Source of the DNA: Peptococcaceae bacterium
GTDB lineage: Bacteria > Bacillota > Dehalobacteriia > UBA7702
Direction of reading: 5' to 3'
NCBI GenBank assembly: GCA_019415505.1
Contig: DXZC01000011.1
Location: 1 to 24,065, forward strand
Length of the DNA: 24,065 bases
A program made the translations under genes and the position numbers. Each line of letters starts with the position of its first letter. The stretch's first letter is position 1. Positions 14,092 through 22,027 of this stretch are shown one piece after another. The notes beneath the pieces were generated by a model that ran no database searches, was not told the DNA's origin, and saw only the letters and a program-made list of their open reading frames with translations.

Positions 14092-14587
14092 ATTAAGGTT
14101 TTATTGATTTTATAGATAAAAATATTTTTATAACTTCTTATAAGTCTTTATAGGGGTGCGGTGAAACTCTTGTAAATCAATACTCTTTGCCGTTTACGCT
14201 TAAATCCTGCCATATCTCTTTATGCGCTCTTTTTGTAAGTGCGGGCGTTAAAAAAGCGTCACATAACCTCAAACTGTTACACAGTAAAACGCCATTCTCG
14301 AGGGTATGAGGGGAATATTCCCTCTACCCCAAAATGGAGACATCAAAGCCGTATAAATACAGGATTTATAAATGTTTAAAGCGTACCATTTTCCATTATA
14401 TAGAGAGGACGAAAGTACTCTGTATTTTTGCCCTCTTTATTACTAAATAAGCTGGGACAGGTGAACATGTTAACGACGGCGTAGCCGTTCATTTTATCGT
14501 TGACATGGATGTATGGATCTGCTACTCCCGTGGCGCTATGTGCTCATATTCAGCCCGACAAACCGGAAGTAGCTTTAGTGAGGACCC
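14092..14587 (-). other. region downstream of proB with short decayed open frames
   Basis: About 500 bases without a credible gene. On the minus strand it holds an ATG-started 38-codon frame (14492-14376, beginning MNGYAVVNMFTCP) with no ribosome binding site. It also holds a 48-codon frame without a usual start (14323-14177) containing CDAFLTPALTKRAHKEIW. Part of the second resembles sequence at ~15744-15830 on the other side of proB. A hairpin lies at 14302-14329 (GGGTA/TACCC plus GAGGG/CCCTC). It looks like a degenerate repeated element rather than a functional gene. Confidence 0.4.
14210..14275. repeat. diverged direct repeat flanking proB, left copy
   Basis: This matches 15744-15830. 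Both start with CCATATCT, and 40-48 bases later both contain AAAAAAGCGTCA (14250-14261 here). In the 11 bases before that word, seven are identical and the four differences are all transitions. See the paired entry. Confidence 0.5.
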
Positions 14588-15385
14588 CTATTTCTGTGCA
14601 ACAAAAAGTGTTCCAACTTTTACTCCCTTTACAATATCGTAAAGGACATTGGGATTTTTCCCATTGGTAACAATAACATCTATTCCCTGATATGTAGCAA
14701 TATCCGCCGCTTGAAGTTTTGTTTCCATACCGCCGGTACCCCTTCTGGAACCGGCACCTCCAGCAAGCGCGTAGGTAGATTTGTCAATGGATTCAATTCG
14801 GCTAATGAGTTTGGCTGTTTTTGATAGTCTTGGGTCTTTATCATAAAATCCATCTATATCCGACAATATTACTAATTTATCAGCATGACATAATACGGCA
14901 ACGACCGCTGACAACATATCATTATCGCCAAATATTTTTTCCTCGGATTCGATTTCCTTATAGCTTACAGAATCATTTTCATTTACGATTGGAATAATAC
15001 CTTGTTCCAGCAGAGCTTCAAAGGTATTCGCAAGATTTTCTTTTTTTTCTTCATCACTTATATCGTCGGCATTGAGTAATATCTGTGCAACGGTTTTGTT
15101 ATAATATCCAAAAAATTTATCGTATAAAAACATATTTTCGCATTGTCCCACAGCCGCCGCCGCTTGCTTCATTCTTAACTCTTTGGGCTTTTCGTCAAGA
15201 TGCATTTTTTGTGCGCCAATAGCAATAGCCCCAGAGGAAACAAGAATAATTTCATTCCCCATGTTTTGAATATCAGCTAGTACTAAGGCAAGTTCTTCAA
15301 CCGTTCGCAGGTTACTGTTCCCTAATTCATTAGTCAATGTCGATGTTCCAACTTTTACAACAATGCGATTCCTTTTTATTCCCAT
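14588..15385 (-). CDS. proB: glutamate 5-kinase (short form, no PUA domain)
   Basis: This 265-residue enzyme phosphorylates glutamate to gamma-glutamyl phosphate, the first step of proline synthesis. The amino acid kinase fold is complete: RIVVKVGTSTLTN (7-19), LVSSGAIAIGAQKM, IPIVNENDSVSY, FGDNDMLSAVVA, LVILSDIDGFYDKDPR and GTGGMETKLQAADIA. It lacks the C-terminal PUA domain of the ~370-residue form, which is a known natural variant. GGAG nine to ten bases upstream supports ATG 15385. No proA partner follows, and the segment is AT-richer in wording than the ilv operon, so it may be a transferred or relocated orphan copy. A 32-codon frame ends two bases before it. Confidence 0.93.
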   Translation of the reverse strand: MGIKRNRIVVKVGTSTLTNELGNSNLRTVEELALVLADIQNMGNEIILVSSGAIAIGAQKMHLDEKPKELRMKQAAAAVGQCENMFLYDKFFGYYNKTVAQILLNADDISDEEKKENLANTFEALLEQGIIPIVNENDSVSYKEIESEEKIFGDNDMLSAVVAVLCHADKLVILSDIDGFYDKDPRLSKTAKLISRIESIDKSTYALAGGAGSRRGTGGMETKLQAADIATYQGIDVIVTNGKNPNVLYDIVKGVKVGTLFVAQK

Positions 15386-15387
15386 AA

Positions 15388-15486
15388 CTATTTTCTCCAG
15401 TCACACATTTTTTCATTGTAGTTTTTTTCAAATTCCGATTCGTCGCTCTGTCGCAAAACATAAATTCCCTGCGGGTCATTGCTCAT
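15388..15486 (-). CDS. small 32-residue ORF immediately upstream of proB
   Basis: An ATG frame of 32 codons (15486-15388) starts MSNDPQGIYVLRQSDES and ends NYNEKMCDWRK. It stops two bases before the proB ATG, and the proB ribosome binding site lies within its last codons, so translation would be coupled. The residue mix is protein-like and acidic. It lacks a visible ribosome binding site of its own, and an in-frame stop lies five codons upstream. It could be a real small protein, or the C-terminal remnant of a larger gene lost in a rearrangement. I do not recognise it. Confidence 0.35.
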   Translation of the reverse strand: MSNDPQGIYVLRQSDESEFEKNYNEKMCDWRK

Positions 15487-15917
15487 GGGCACTATTTATA
15501 AATTGCTTTTATGATGCCATATACCTATAAATATTACCACAACATATCATGGGAACCCATTTGACAAAATGGACGGAGGGTTTGGGATACTTACCAACAA
15601 GTAATTTTACGGAAGAAGGTACCATCCTCCTATGCATGCTCTTGAATTTCTTTGCTACCAAAGTAGGAACGGAAAAGAACGAAGAGGATAAGTTACATTC
15701 TATTGAACTGATACGGATAATTGCACTTCGCAAAAATAAGTAACCATATCTTCTTGTCTATTTTTATAAGCCCTCTTAGAGCGCAGGCATCAAAAAAGCG
15801 TCAAACCATATCATCAACCTACTAAATATTAGATCGAATAAGAACCTATAAGTCATTATTTATGCGGCTTTTCAGCATTTCACAATTTTTGATAACTCAA
15901 AATCAAATACTATTTTT
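15487..15917. other. intergenic region between proB module and the S41 protease gene
   Basis: No gene is convincing. A 64-codon plus-strand frame (15549-15743, MGTHLTKWTEGLGYLPTSN...) has a plausible residue mix but no ribosome binding site and no recognisable family. The right-hand copy of the proB-flanking repeat lies at 15744-15830. Confidence 0.35.
15744..15830. repeat. diverged direct repeat flanking proB, right copy
   Basis: CCATATCT (15744-15751) and AAAAAAGCGTCA (15792-15803) repeat the order seen at 14210-14275, in the same orientation about 1.54 kb away. On the minus strand both copies read DAFL(T/M)PAL in one frame. Two such copies bracket proB and the small ORF. Confidence 0.5.
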
Positions 15918-17087
15918 TTATTCCATTTGTTTTTTCAGTTCAGCTAAAGCAGCCGCCAGTTGGTTATCTTCCTCTGTATCCTTGGAATAAATGGCCAGAG
16001 GATTGGAGGATTCCGCTTCCACTTCAATATCAGGGGCAATGCCGACCTCGTGAATGGTGTTTTTCTCAGGGCTTAAATACTGGGCTGTGGTTATTTTAAC
16101 CGCGCCGCCGTCTCGGAGGGAGTAGACGGTTTGAATAATGCCCTTGCCAAAGGTATTGGCGCCCACTAAGGTTGCGGCCTGATTATCCTGTAGCGCCCCA
16201 GCTAGTATTTCCGAAGCGCTGGCGCTATTTTCGTTTATAAGCATCACAATGGGTACGGAGAGGGGATTGGTATTTTCAGATTGATAGGAGGTCTCGTCGG
16301 ATTTTTCTAAAACCCAAACAATATCATCTCCCGCTGGCAGGAATGTTTGGGCCACATCTACCACTGCCGGTACGCTGCCGCCGGGATTATTGCGTACATC
16401 TAAAATTATGCCCTTTATATTGCCGGAGCTTTGCAGTTGATTGATGGTATCAGACAGGTCGTTAGGGGTCATATCATTAAACTGGGAAATGCTTAAATAG
16501 GCAATTCCCGCCTCTGCGTCCATGAATTCACCTTCAACCGTGGGTATGGTAATTTCCTGCCGGGCTACGGTAAATGACATTGTCTCGCCGTCCCGCTCCA
16601 CTTCTAAATCAATGCTATCGTCAGAGGCGGTCTTTACAGTGTCCGCTACCTCGCCGGAGGAAACACCCTTCATGGACTTACCGTCAATTGTGAGAATTTT
16701 ATCACCAGCCAGTAAACCTGCTTCAAAGGCGGGGGTACCCTTAATGGGCGACATTATTACCGCATAATCGCTGCCCTCCTCCTCAGCTATATATATGCCT
16801 ATGCCGACATATAGGCCATTGACTTCCTCCATGAGGCTGCTGAATTCTTCCGGGTCTAGGTAATAGGAGTAGGGATCGTCCAACTCGTCAATCATACCGC
16901 TGATAGCCCCGTCAACCTTTTGGGAGAGGCTGAGGGATTCCAAGCTCTTGGCCTTGAGTAAGTAGGCGGATTGAAATAAGTCACCCACATGGCCGATATT
17001 GAAAAGGGCCAGTAGCATGATGAAAATAATGGGCAAAAATACACCGCATATTATGCCCTTAATAAATGTTTGCGTTTGCTTGTTCAC
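15918..17087 (-). CDS. C-terminal processing peptidase (S41, CtpA/CtpB type)
   Basis: This 389-residue serine protease is anchored in the membrane by an N-terminal segment (residues ~9-31), with the rest outside. After a helical region comes a PDZ domain (~90-180; GLYVGIGIYIAEE...GLLAGDKILTIDGKSMKG) and then the S41 catalytic domain. The family spacing places the nucleophile at Ser290 (in ENSASASEILAG), the base at Lys315 (NTFGKGIIQT) and a Gln at 319. IILDVRNNPGGSVP is also typical. Relatives cleave C-termini of exported proteins, for example in sporulation signalling (CtpB) or wall hydrolase turnover. The start is GTG 17087 with AAGGAGC upstream. It follows the ftsEX-M23 block in the same direction but a terminator lies between, so it may have its own promoter. 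Confidence 0.93.
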   Translation of the reverse strand: MNKQTQTFIKGIICGVFLPIIFIMLLALFNIGHVGDLFQSAYLLKAKSLESLSLSQKVDGAISGMIDELDDPYSYYLDPEEFSSLMEEVNGLYVGIGIYIAEEEGSDYAVIMSPIKGTPAFEAGLLAGDKILTIDGKSMKGVSSGEVADTVKTASDDSIDLEVERDGETMSFTVARQEITIPTVEGEFMDAEAGIAYLSISQFNDMTPNDLSDTINQLQSSGNIKGIILDVRNNPGGSVPAVVDVAQTFLPAGDDIVWVLEKSDETSYQSENTNPLSVPIVMLINENSASASEILAGALQDNQAATLVGANTFGKGIIQTVYSLRDGGAVKITTAQYLSPEKNTIHEVGIAPDIEVEAESSNPLAIYSKDTEEDNQLAAALAELKKQME

Positions 17088-17172
17088 TGACTTTGCTCCT
17101 TATTGCTTGATTCCAGAGTAAGCTTACCTTATTTAATCTATGTAGATATTACCCTTCTTATTCTTGGCGCGA

Positions 17173-17230
17173 TTTAAGGTGGCTAAGGCGTTGAGGCGAT
17201 AAATATTTAAGGTGGTGGGGCGATAAATTA
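17173..17230. repeat. short degenerate tandem repeat between S41 and M23 genes
   Basis: TTTAAGGTGGCTAAGGC... (17173-17205) is followed directly by TTTAAGGTGGTGGGGC... (17206-17230), and both units end in GGCGATAAAT-type sequence. The units are ~33 and ~25 bases. No function is evident. Confidence 0.5.
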
Positions 17231-17234
17231 TGAT

Positions 17235-17263
17235 AAAAGAGACTGCGATTAAATCGCAGTCTC
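17235..17263 (-). terminator. intrinsic terminator of the ftsEX-M23 operon
   Basis: A perfect 11-bp stem GAGACTGCGAT / ATCGCAGTCTC (17239-17249 with 17253-17263) with a TAA loop is followed on the minus strand by TTTT. It begins 23 bases after the M23 stop codon. Confidence 0.82.
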
Positions 17264-17286
17264 AGGTTATTCCCACATTGTTGGGG

Positions 17287-18534
17287 TTAAGGTTGTGATA
17301 CATAGCCCCAGGGGTTTACATGTTTACCGTTAATGCGAACCTCAAAGTGCAGGTGGTTACCGGTGCTATTGCCGGTGCTGCCCACAGAGCCAACCTGTTG
17401 ACCCTTGGACACTGATTGCCCTACTGAAACATGGATAGCCGACATATGCGCGTAAAGGGTAGATATTGAACCACCATGGTCTATTATAACGTATTGACCA
17501 TAAGAATAGGTTAAACGTTTAACTAAGATAACAGTGCCGCTGTCCGCCGCTAAAACCGGCGTACCATAGGGGCAAGCTATATCTATGCCGGTGTGCATAC
17601 CCCGGCTGCGGTAGCCGTAGTTGGAGGATATTCTGCCGGATACGCTGACCGGCCAGCGCATTGAGCCGGTACCCTCGGCGCCGCTATCTACTGTTTCATT
17701 GGAGCCGCCGGAATCACCGGAGTCACCATTGCTATTGTCACTGCCGCTATCGCCGTTATCGCCCCCGTTTTCCGCTGGCTCCGCAGAAGCCGAGGCGGCC
17801 TTGGCAGCCTGTTCGGCATAATAAGCCTGGATTGCCGCTTCAATATTAGCTGATTCCGCCGCCATTTCCGCTAGCTGTTCTTCCAGGTAATCTTCATCTT
17901 CTTCTAAGGAGGATACTATTTCCGCCTTTTCCGCTGATTCCTGAGCAAACTGGGCTTCCTGAGCTTCTTTGCTGCTCTTTAAATCAGCAATTTGGGCTTT
18001 GGTTTCTTCCAGTTCCGCCAGTTTTTCTTCCGCCAGGCGTTTGTTCTCCTGCACTGTGTTAATATTGTTTTTATCCTGCTCCACTATTTGTTCGCAGAAA
18101 ACAATGTTGGAAAGGAAATCCTGAATGGAGCTGGAGCTAAATAGCACTTCCCAGTAGGAAATATCGCCGTTCATATAGATACTCCGCACTCTGGTACGCA
18201 TATTTTCCTGAGAGAGTTCTAAATTAGCTTTAATCTCCTCATATTCCTCTTGCTGTTTTGCCAAGTTGTCCTGGGCTACTGCTAAATCATTTTGCAGACC
18301 AGCAATGTCATCCTGCAAAACGCCTATTTTACTGTTTATATCAGACAAAGCCTCTTGAGTGGTAGATTTTTCTGCCTTAACGTCGTTAAGATCTTTTTCG
18401 GTTTCGTCTATTTTATTGGTAACCTCGTCCTTGGAGGATTCCAAATTGTCGATATCCTCACCCCAGGCGCCAAAACTCAAAGCGAGGGTTAACACCAAAA
18501 CAATGACAAGGGGCAGAATTGTTTTCTTACTCAT
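17287..18534 (-). CDS. EnvC/PcsB-like murein hydrolase or activator, M23 domain (paralogue B)
   Basis: This 415-residue exported protein has a signal peptide (KKTILPLVIVLVLTLALSFGAWG, cut near residue 25), a long coiled coil (~26-240) and a low-complexity acidic Gly/Ser/Asn/Asp linker (~244-290). A C-terminal M23 LytM domain follows (~292-415). The zinc ligands are present: His314 and Asp318 in HTGID, and HLH (394-396), so the domain may be an active endopeptidase. The coiled coil contains DISYWEVLFSSSSIQDFLSNIVF, shared with the upstream paralogue. Proteins of this type (EnvC, PcsB) are switched on by FtsEX to split septal peptidoglycan. A weak AAAGG-type site precedes ATG 18534. Confidence 0.88.
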   Translation of the reverse strand: MSKKTILPLVIVLVLTLALSFGAWGEDIDNLESSKDEVTNKIDETEKDLNDVKAEKSTTQEALSDINSKIGVLQDDIAGLQNDLAVAQDNLAKQQEEYEEIKANLELSQENMRTRVRSIYMNGDISYWEVLFSSSSIQDFLSNIVFCEQIVEQDKNNINTVQENKRLAEEKLAELEETKAQIADLKSSKEAQEAQFAQESAEKAEIVSSLEEDEDYLEEQLAEMAAESANIEAAIQAYYAEQAAKAASASAEPAENGGDNGDSGSDNSNGDSGDSGGSNETVDSGAEGTGSMRWPVSVSGRISSNYGYRSRGMHTGIDIACPYGTPVLAADSGTVILVKRLTYSYGQYVIIDHGGSISTLYAHMSAIHVSVGQSVSKGQQVGSVGSTGNSTGNHLHFEVRINGKHVNPWGYVSQP

Positions 18535-18584
18535 AAACCTTTAACCTTTCTTATTTCAGACCGGGATTTTAGCTTGTCTGAAAA

Positions 18585-19727
18585 TTAAGTGTAGTCTAAG
18601 GGGTTTTGCGGCGAACCGTTCACCCTCACTTCAAAATGGAGGTGGTTGCCGGTACTATAGCCAGTGGTTCCCACGTAGCCGATGGTTTCACCCTGGGAAA
18701 CGGTTTGTCCCACAGAGCACCCCAGGCGCGACATATGCCCGTAAAGAGTGGAGTAACTGCCGCCGTGGTCAATAATAACACAGTTGCCGTAGGCTCCCTG
18801 ATAACTGGCGGTAATAACAACGCCGGCTTCCGCCGCTAAAATTGGCACGCCCGACGGGGCGGGAATGTCAACCCCCGTATGGAGCTTGTACACGCCGGTA
18901 ACAGGATGCACCCTCATACCGAACTTGGAGCCTTGGCCCGACCCCACGCTGTAACCTGGTAAGGGCCAGGAGAATCTACCATTGCCGCTATAGGATACAG
19001 TGGAGTTAGCGGTGAGCTTTTGTATTTCTGTAGCTAATTCCGCTGATTTTTTTTCAAAGGCGTCCAACACTTCCATTAAAGTGTCTTCCTGGGCCTCCAG
19101 TTCCCCCATAACAGCTTGTTTAGCCTCTTGTTGCTGATTTAAAGCAAGCTCTTGATTTTTTTTATTCTGGGTTATGGAGGCAATTTTGTCCTTAGTTTGT
19201 TGTAGCTCGTCCAGCTTTTCTTGGGCCAGACGCTTATTTTCCTGGATGGAATTAATTATGCTCTGATCCTGTTCCACAATTTTTTCAAAGAAAACAAAGT
19301 TGGAAAGAAAATCGCTGATATTTTCTGAGCTAAAAATTATATCCAGGTAGGAGATGTCACCATTGGTATAAATATTGTATACTCTGGTTTGCATACTATC
19401 TTGGGATTTTGTCAGTTCTGCCTGGATTGCGTCATATTCTATCTGCTGGTTATCCAAATCCACTTGCGCCTGAGCTAAATCCTGTTCCAGAACGGCTATT
19501 TCGTTGGATATAGCTACTACCTGGGATTCCAATTCCTCCAGCTCGCTCATGGTGGCTGTTTTTTGGCCTTTAACATCGTCAATTTGATTTTGCGTATCCT
19601 GGATATCTTGTTCAACTTCCTTTTTTTCCGCTTCCAAGTTGTCAAGATCGTCGGCTAAAACGCCAAAACCGGCAAAAGCAAAGATAGCGCAGATAAGAAG
19701 TGTAAAAATTAAACTGTATTTTTTCAT
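18585..19727 (-). CDS. EnvC/PcsB-like murein hydrolase or activator, M23 domain (paralogue A)
   Basis: This 380-residue exported protein has a signal peptide (residues 1-25, ending GVLA), a coiled coil (~27-240) and an M23 LytM domain (~255-380). Zinc ligands are His283 and Asp287 in HTGVD, and HLH (362-364); the HPVTG start of the domain is also typical. It is clearly related to the next gene along the whole coiled coil (IVEQDQ..IN..QENKRLAQEKLDEL) but lacks the acidic linker, pointing to a tandem duplication. GGAG before ATG 19727 lies in the 11-base gap after the ftsX stop codon. This tight linkage suggests that it is the primary FtsEX partner. Confidence 0.9.
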   Translation of the reverse strand: MKKYSLIFTLLICAIFAFAGFGVLADDLDNLEAEKKEVEQDIQDTQNQIDDVKGQKTATMSELEELESQVVAISNEIAVLEQDLAQAQVDLDNQQIEYDAIQAELTKSQDSMQTRVYNIYTNGDISYLDIIFSSENISDFLSNFVFFEKIVEQDQSIINSIQENKRLAQEKLDELQQTKDKIASITQNKKNQELALNQQQEAKQAVMGELEAQEDTLMEVLDAFEKKSAELATEIQKLTANSTVSYSGNGRFSWPLPGYSVGSGQGSKFGMRVHPVTGVYKLHTGVDIPAPSGVPILAAEAGVVITASYQGAYGNCVIIDHGGSYSTLYGHMSRLGCSVGQTVSQGETIGYVGTTGYSTGNHLHFEVRVNGSPQNPLDYT

Positions 19728-19738
19728 TTCTTACTCCA

Positions 19739-20641
19739 TTATTCCGAGGCGGATCTTTCTTTCAAATATACGTTCAGTGAAACAATACTCCCCAAGGAGC
19801 CGAGAATTATGCCCATAATTACCATAGCGCTGAAGATATAGACAAAATACATATTGGGGGTTACCAGACTGGAGAAGGGCATTAAGGCGTTGATTTTATC
19901 AATGATCAGAATGTAAACGCCGTATAAGATACCTACGGAAATCAGGCCGCCTAAAAGTCCCATAACCATACCGGCAATACAGAAGGGCCAGCGAATATAC
20001 CAGTTTGAGGCCCCGACATAGCGCATAATGGTGATTTCCCAGCGACGGCTGGCTACGGACATCTTGATGTTAAAGGCTACAATGATGATTGAGGAGATAG
20101 TAAGGAAAATAATTACGCCAATACCAAAGTAGCGCACCCAATTCAGGAGGGAAAACATTTTTTCTACCGTGCCTTCGCCATATTTTACCTGGTTAATTCC
20201 GCTAACCTGTTCCAGCTTTTCCGCTGTGGGCACCACATCGTCGGCGGTGGCCACCTGTACTAAATAGGAGTCCGGCAGGGGATTAGAGCCTAAGCTGTCC
20301 AGAAGCTGCTGGGAGGTTTGGTTCATACGTTTGGCGGTGGATTCTAAAGCTTGTTCCTTCGCAATAAAGGTAACCTCCTCCACGCCGCTGATGTTCTCTA
20401 TCTCGTCTTTCAAGGCCGCTAAGCCAGTTTCATCGGTGCCTTCCTCAATAAAAGCTTGAATTTCTACGGTGGACTCTATCTCACCGGCAAAATGGTCAAT
20501 ATTTAAAACAATAATGGCAAAAACGCCGCAAATAAATAAGGTTAAGGCTATTGTGGCAACAGACGCCATGCTCATAGCAAAGTTGCGGCGAATAGATTGA
20601 AAGGATTCTACAAAGAATCTAGAAAAGGAGCGCAGTTTCAT
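19739..20641 (-). CDS. ftsX: cell division protein FtsX
   Basis: This ~300-residue integral membrane protein partners with FtsE and relays its ATPase cycle to extracellular wall hydrolases at the division or elongation site. It has the family layout: one N-terminal membrane helix (SMASVATIALTLFICGVFAIIVLNI), an external domain (~45-155, with the VEIQAFIEEGTDE...VTFIAKEQAL portion), then three more helices. IVAFNIKMSVASRRWEITIMRYVGAS lies in the cytoplasmic loop. I chose the ATG at 20641 (MKLRSFSRFF) because AAAGGAG sits just before it; ATG 20644 is equally possible, and 20665 would lack a site. It overlaps the ftsE 3' end by about 23 bases. Confidence 0.94.
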   Translation of the reverse strand: MKLRSFSRFFVESFQSIRRNFAMSMASVATIALTLFICGVFAIIVLNIDHFAGEIESTVEIQAFIEEGTDETGLAALKDEIENISGVEEVTFIAKEQALESTAKRMNQTSQQLLDSLGSNPLPDSYLVQVATADDVVPTAEKLEQVSGINQVKYGEGTVEKMFSLLNWVRYFGIGVIIFLTISSIIIVAFNIKMSVASRRWEITIMRYVGASNWYIRWPFCIAGMVMGLLGGLISVGILYGVYILIIDKINALMPFSSLVTPNMYFVYIFSAMVIMGIILGSLGSIVSLNVYLKERSASE

Positions 20642-21314
20642 CATATACTCCTTTCTCTCTATCATAGGCTACCTGGCCTTGATTGAGCATGATTACCCGT
20701 TTGCCCATAGCGTTGACTAAATCCTTGGCATGGGTAGCCATAATAATGGTGGTGCCACGTTGATTTACCTGGTTGAGAACTTCCATTAGCTCTATGGAGT
20801 TCTGGGGGTCTAAGTTCCCGGTGGGCTCGTCCGCTACTAAGATGGAGGGGCGGTTTACCAAGGCCCGGGCAATAGCCACCCGCTGCTGTTCGCCGCCGGA
20901 AAGCTCCGAGGGAAAGCTGTCAGCCCGGTCGTCCAAGCCCACTACTTCCAGGATTTCCGGTACCCGAACTGCGATATCCCGGCGCTTTTGTTCTGTAACC
21001 TGCATGGCATAGGCCACGTTTTCATAGACATTTTTTTTGGGTAGGAGGCGGTAATCCTGGAATATCATACCCATCTCCCGCCGGTGTTTTAAAAGATCTC
21101 TTCGTTTTATGCGATTAAGGTTTCTATTATTGACAATAATCTCACCGCTTGTTACGGTTTCCTCATGAAAAAGCAAGCGGATTAAGGTACTCTTGCCAGC
21201 GCCGCTTTGGCCGCATAGGAATACGAATTCGCCTGACTCAATTTCCATGGAGACATTGTCTAAGGCCAGTTGTCCGTTTTTGTATCTTTTGGACACGTCC
21301 AATAGACTTATCAT
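20619..21314 (-). CDS. ftsE: cell division ATP-binding protein FtsE
   Basis: This 231-residue cytoplasmic ABC ATPase acts with FtsX. Motifs in order: Walker A GQSGAGKST (35-43), Q-loop MIFQDYRLL (Q86), signature LSGGEQQR (138-145), Walker B SILVADEPTGNLDP (157-170) and the H-loop in IIMATHA. RLLPKKNVYENVAYAM is characteristic of FtsE. The frame opens further upstream, but ATG 21314 (MISLLDVSKRY) matches family starts and has AGAGAGG at good spacing. It is the first gene of the ftsE-ftsX-M23-M23 operon. Confidence 0.95.
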   Translation of the reverse strand: MISLLDVSKRYKNGQLALDNVSMEIESGEFVFLCGQSGAGKSTLIRLLFHEETVTSGEIIVNNRNLNRIKRRDLLKHRREMGMIFQDYRLLPKKNVYENVAYAMQVTEQKRRDIAVRVPEILEVVGLDDRADSFPSELSGGEQQRVAIARALVNRPSILVADEPTGNLDPQNSIELMEVLNQVNQRGTTIIMATHAKDLVNAMGKRVIMLNQGQVAYDREKGVYDETALLF

Positions 21315-21358
21315 TTTCACAATCCTCTCTTTAGTCATTCTAAAAATAATGCTATACA

Positions 21359-21387
21359 AGTATACCACGAATTTGTATAAAATACAA
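21359..21387 (-). promoter_or_regulatory. extended -10 promoter of the ftsEX operon
   Basis: On the minus strand TGG-TATACT (-10 at 21364-21359) forms an extended -10, with a weak -35 (TTGTAT, 21387-21382) at 17 bp. The leader would be about 40 nt to the ftsE start. Confidence 0.55.
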
Positions 21388-21771
21388 AGAAATTTGCCCT
21401 CATTCGACAAAATTAACTGTAAAATTTTTTTAAATATCGGATTATTTGCTTTAATTTGTCGAGGTCACACTATTTGTTCACAGAAGGGTCATACTTCATA
21501 TTGTGCTGAAAAGTGTAAACTTACATAATATATAATAATTGTCTACTTTGAGGGTTTTTTGTTGATATAAGTAAGATTTATTCATTTCTAACCCTATTTT
21601 ATAAAAATATGCAAACTGCGGGGGTCTACCATTGAATGTTTTTCTAACTAGGCAATAGATTTTTTACTCAGAAATTATATGGCCCAGGTGCTTTAGCTTA
21701 GTGTTCATGGAGAGTACACAGAGGCTACCACATATTTACCTGTAAAGGAAAAAAAATTATCATTGTCGTGC
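21388..21771. other. intergenic region upstream of ftsE promoter
   Basis: About 380 AT-rich bases with no coding frame, hairpin or repeat that I can support. Confidence 0.4.
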
Positions 21772-21823
21772 TTTACTATTATAAATGTACCCCATAAGAA
21801 AAACTTTTTCATTGTTTTCCCTT
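21772..21823 (+). repeat. hairpin-associated repeat, copy 1
   Basis: This 52-base unit runs TTTACTATTATAA, AT, GTACCCCATAAG, AAAAACTTTTTCATTG, TTTTCCCTT. It is nearly identical to copy 2 (about six differences including gaps) and recognisably like copy 3. Two bases later the hairpin at 21826-21856 begins. The -10-like TATTAT followed by GTACC four bases on would fit a short transcript of ~80 nt ending at that hairpin, but no -35 is seen. Confidence 0.75.
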
Positions 21824-21825
21824 TG

Positions 21826-21856
21826 AAAAAAGCCCCGTTGATGGCGGGGCTTTTTT
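21826..21856. terminator. bidirectional hairpin beside repeat copy 1
   Basis: AAAAAAGCCCCG (21826-21837) pairs with CGGGGCTTTTTT (21845-21856) around a 7-nt loop. A-run and T-run flank the stem, so it can act in both directions. No annotated gene ends here, so it most likely belongs to the repeat unit. Confidence 0.85.
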
Positions 21857-21976
21857 CGTGCTTCAATTTTTTTATGGGCATTTGGTCGGTTTCCTTTGCT
21901 GACCCCTGTTCATAAATAATGCACAGAGACTTACGCAGAAGAACCATTTAAAATAAAAGAATAGTCACGACCTTAA

Positions 21977-22027
21977 TTTACTATAATAAGCGTACCCCAT
22001 AAAAAACTTTTTCATTGTTTTTCCCTT
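21977..22027 (+). repeat. hairpin-associated repeat, copy 2
   Basis: This 51-base unit is almost the same as copy 1, with a consensus TATAAT (21982-21987), four bases, then GTACCCCATAA, AAAACTTTTTCATTG and TTTTTCCCTT. The hairpin at 22028-22067 begins at the next base. An indel shifts any reading frame relative to copy 1, which argues against a coding role. Confidence 0.75.

Noticed and set aside
15549..15743. 64-codon plus-strand frame as a gene
   Set aside because: Residue mix is plausible but there is no ribosome binding site, promoter or family resemblance; mentioned only in the intergenic description.
17690..17800. Repeat-rich stretch in the second M23 gene as a mobile or regulatory repeat
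   Set aside because: It is simply codon repetition for the Gly/Ser/Asn/Asp linker of the protein.
21705..21947. 80-codon minus-strand frame
   Set aside because: It crosses a strong terminator hairpin and repeat copy 1, and the frame is broken by indels in the homologous copy 2.
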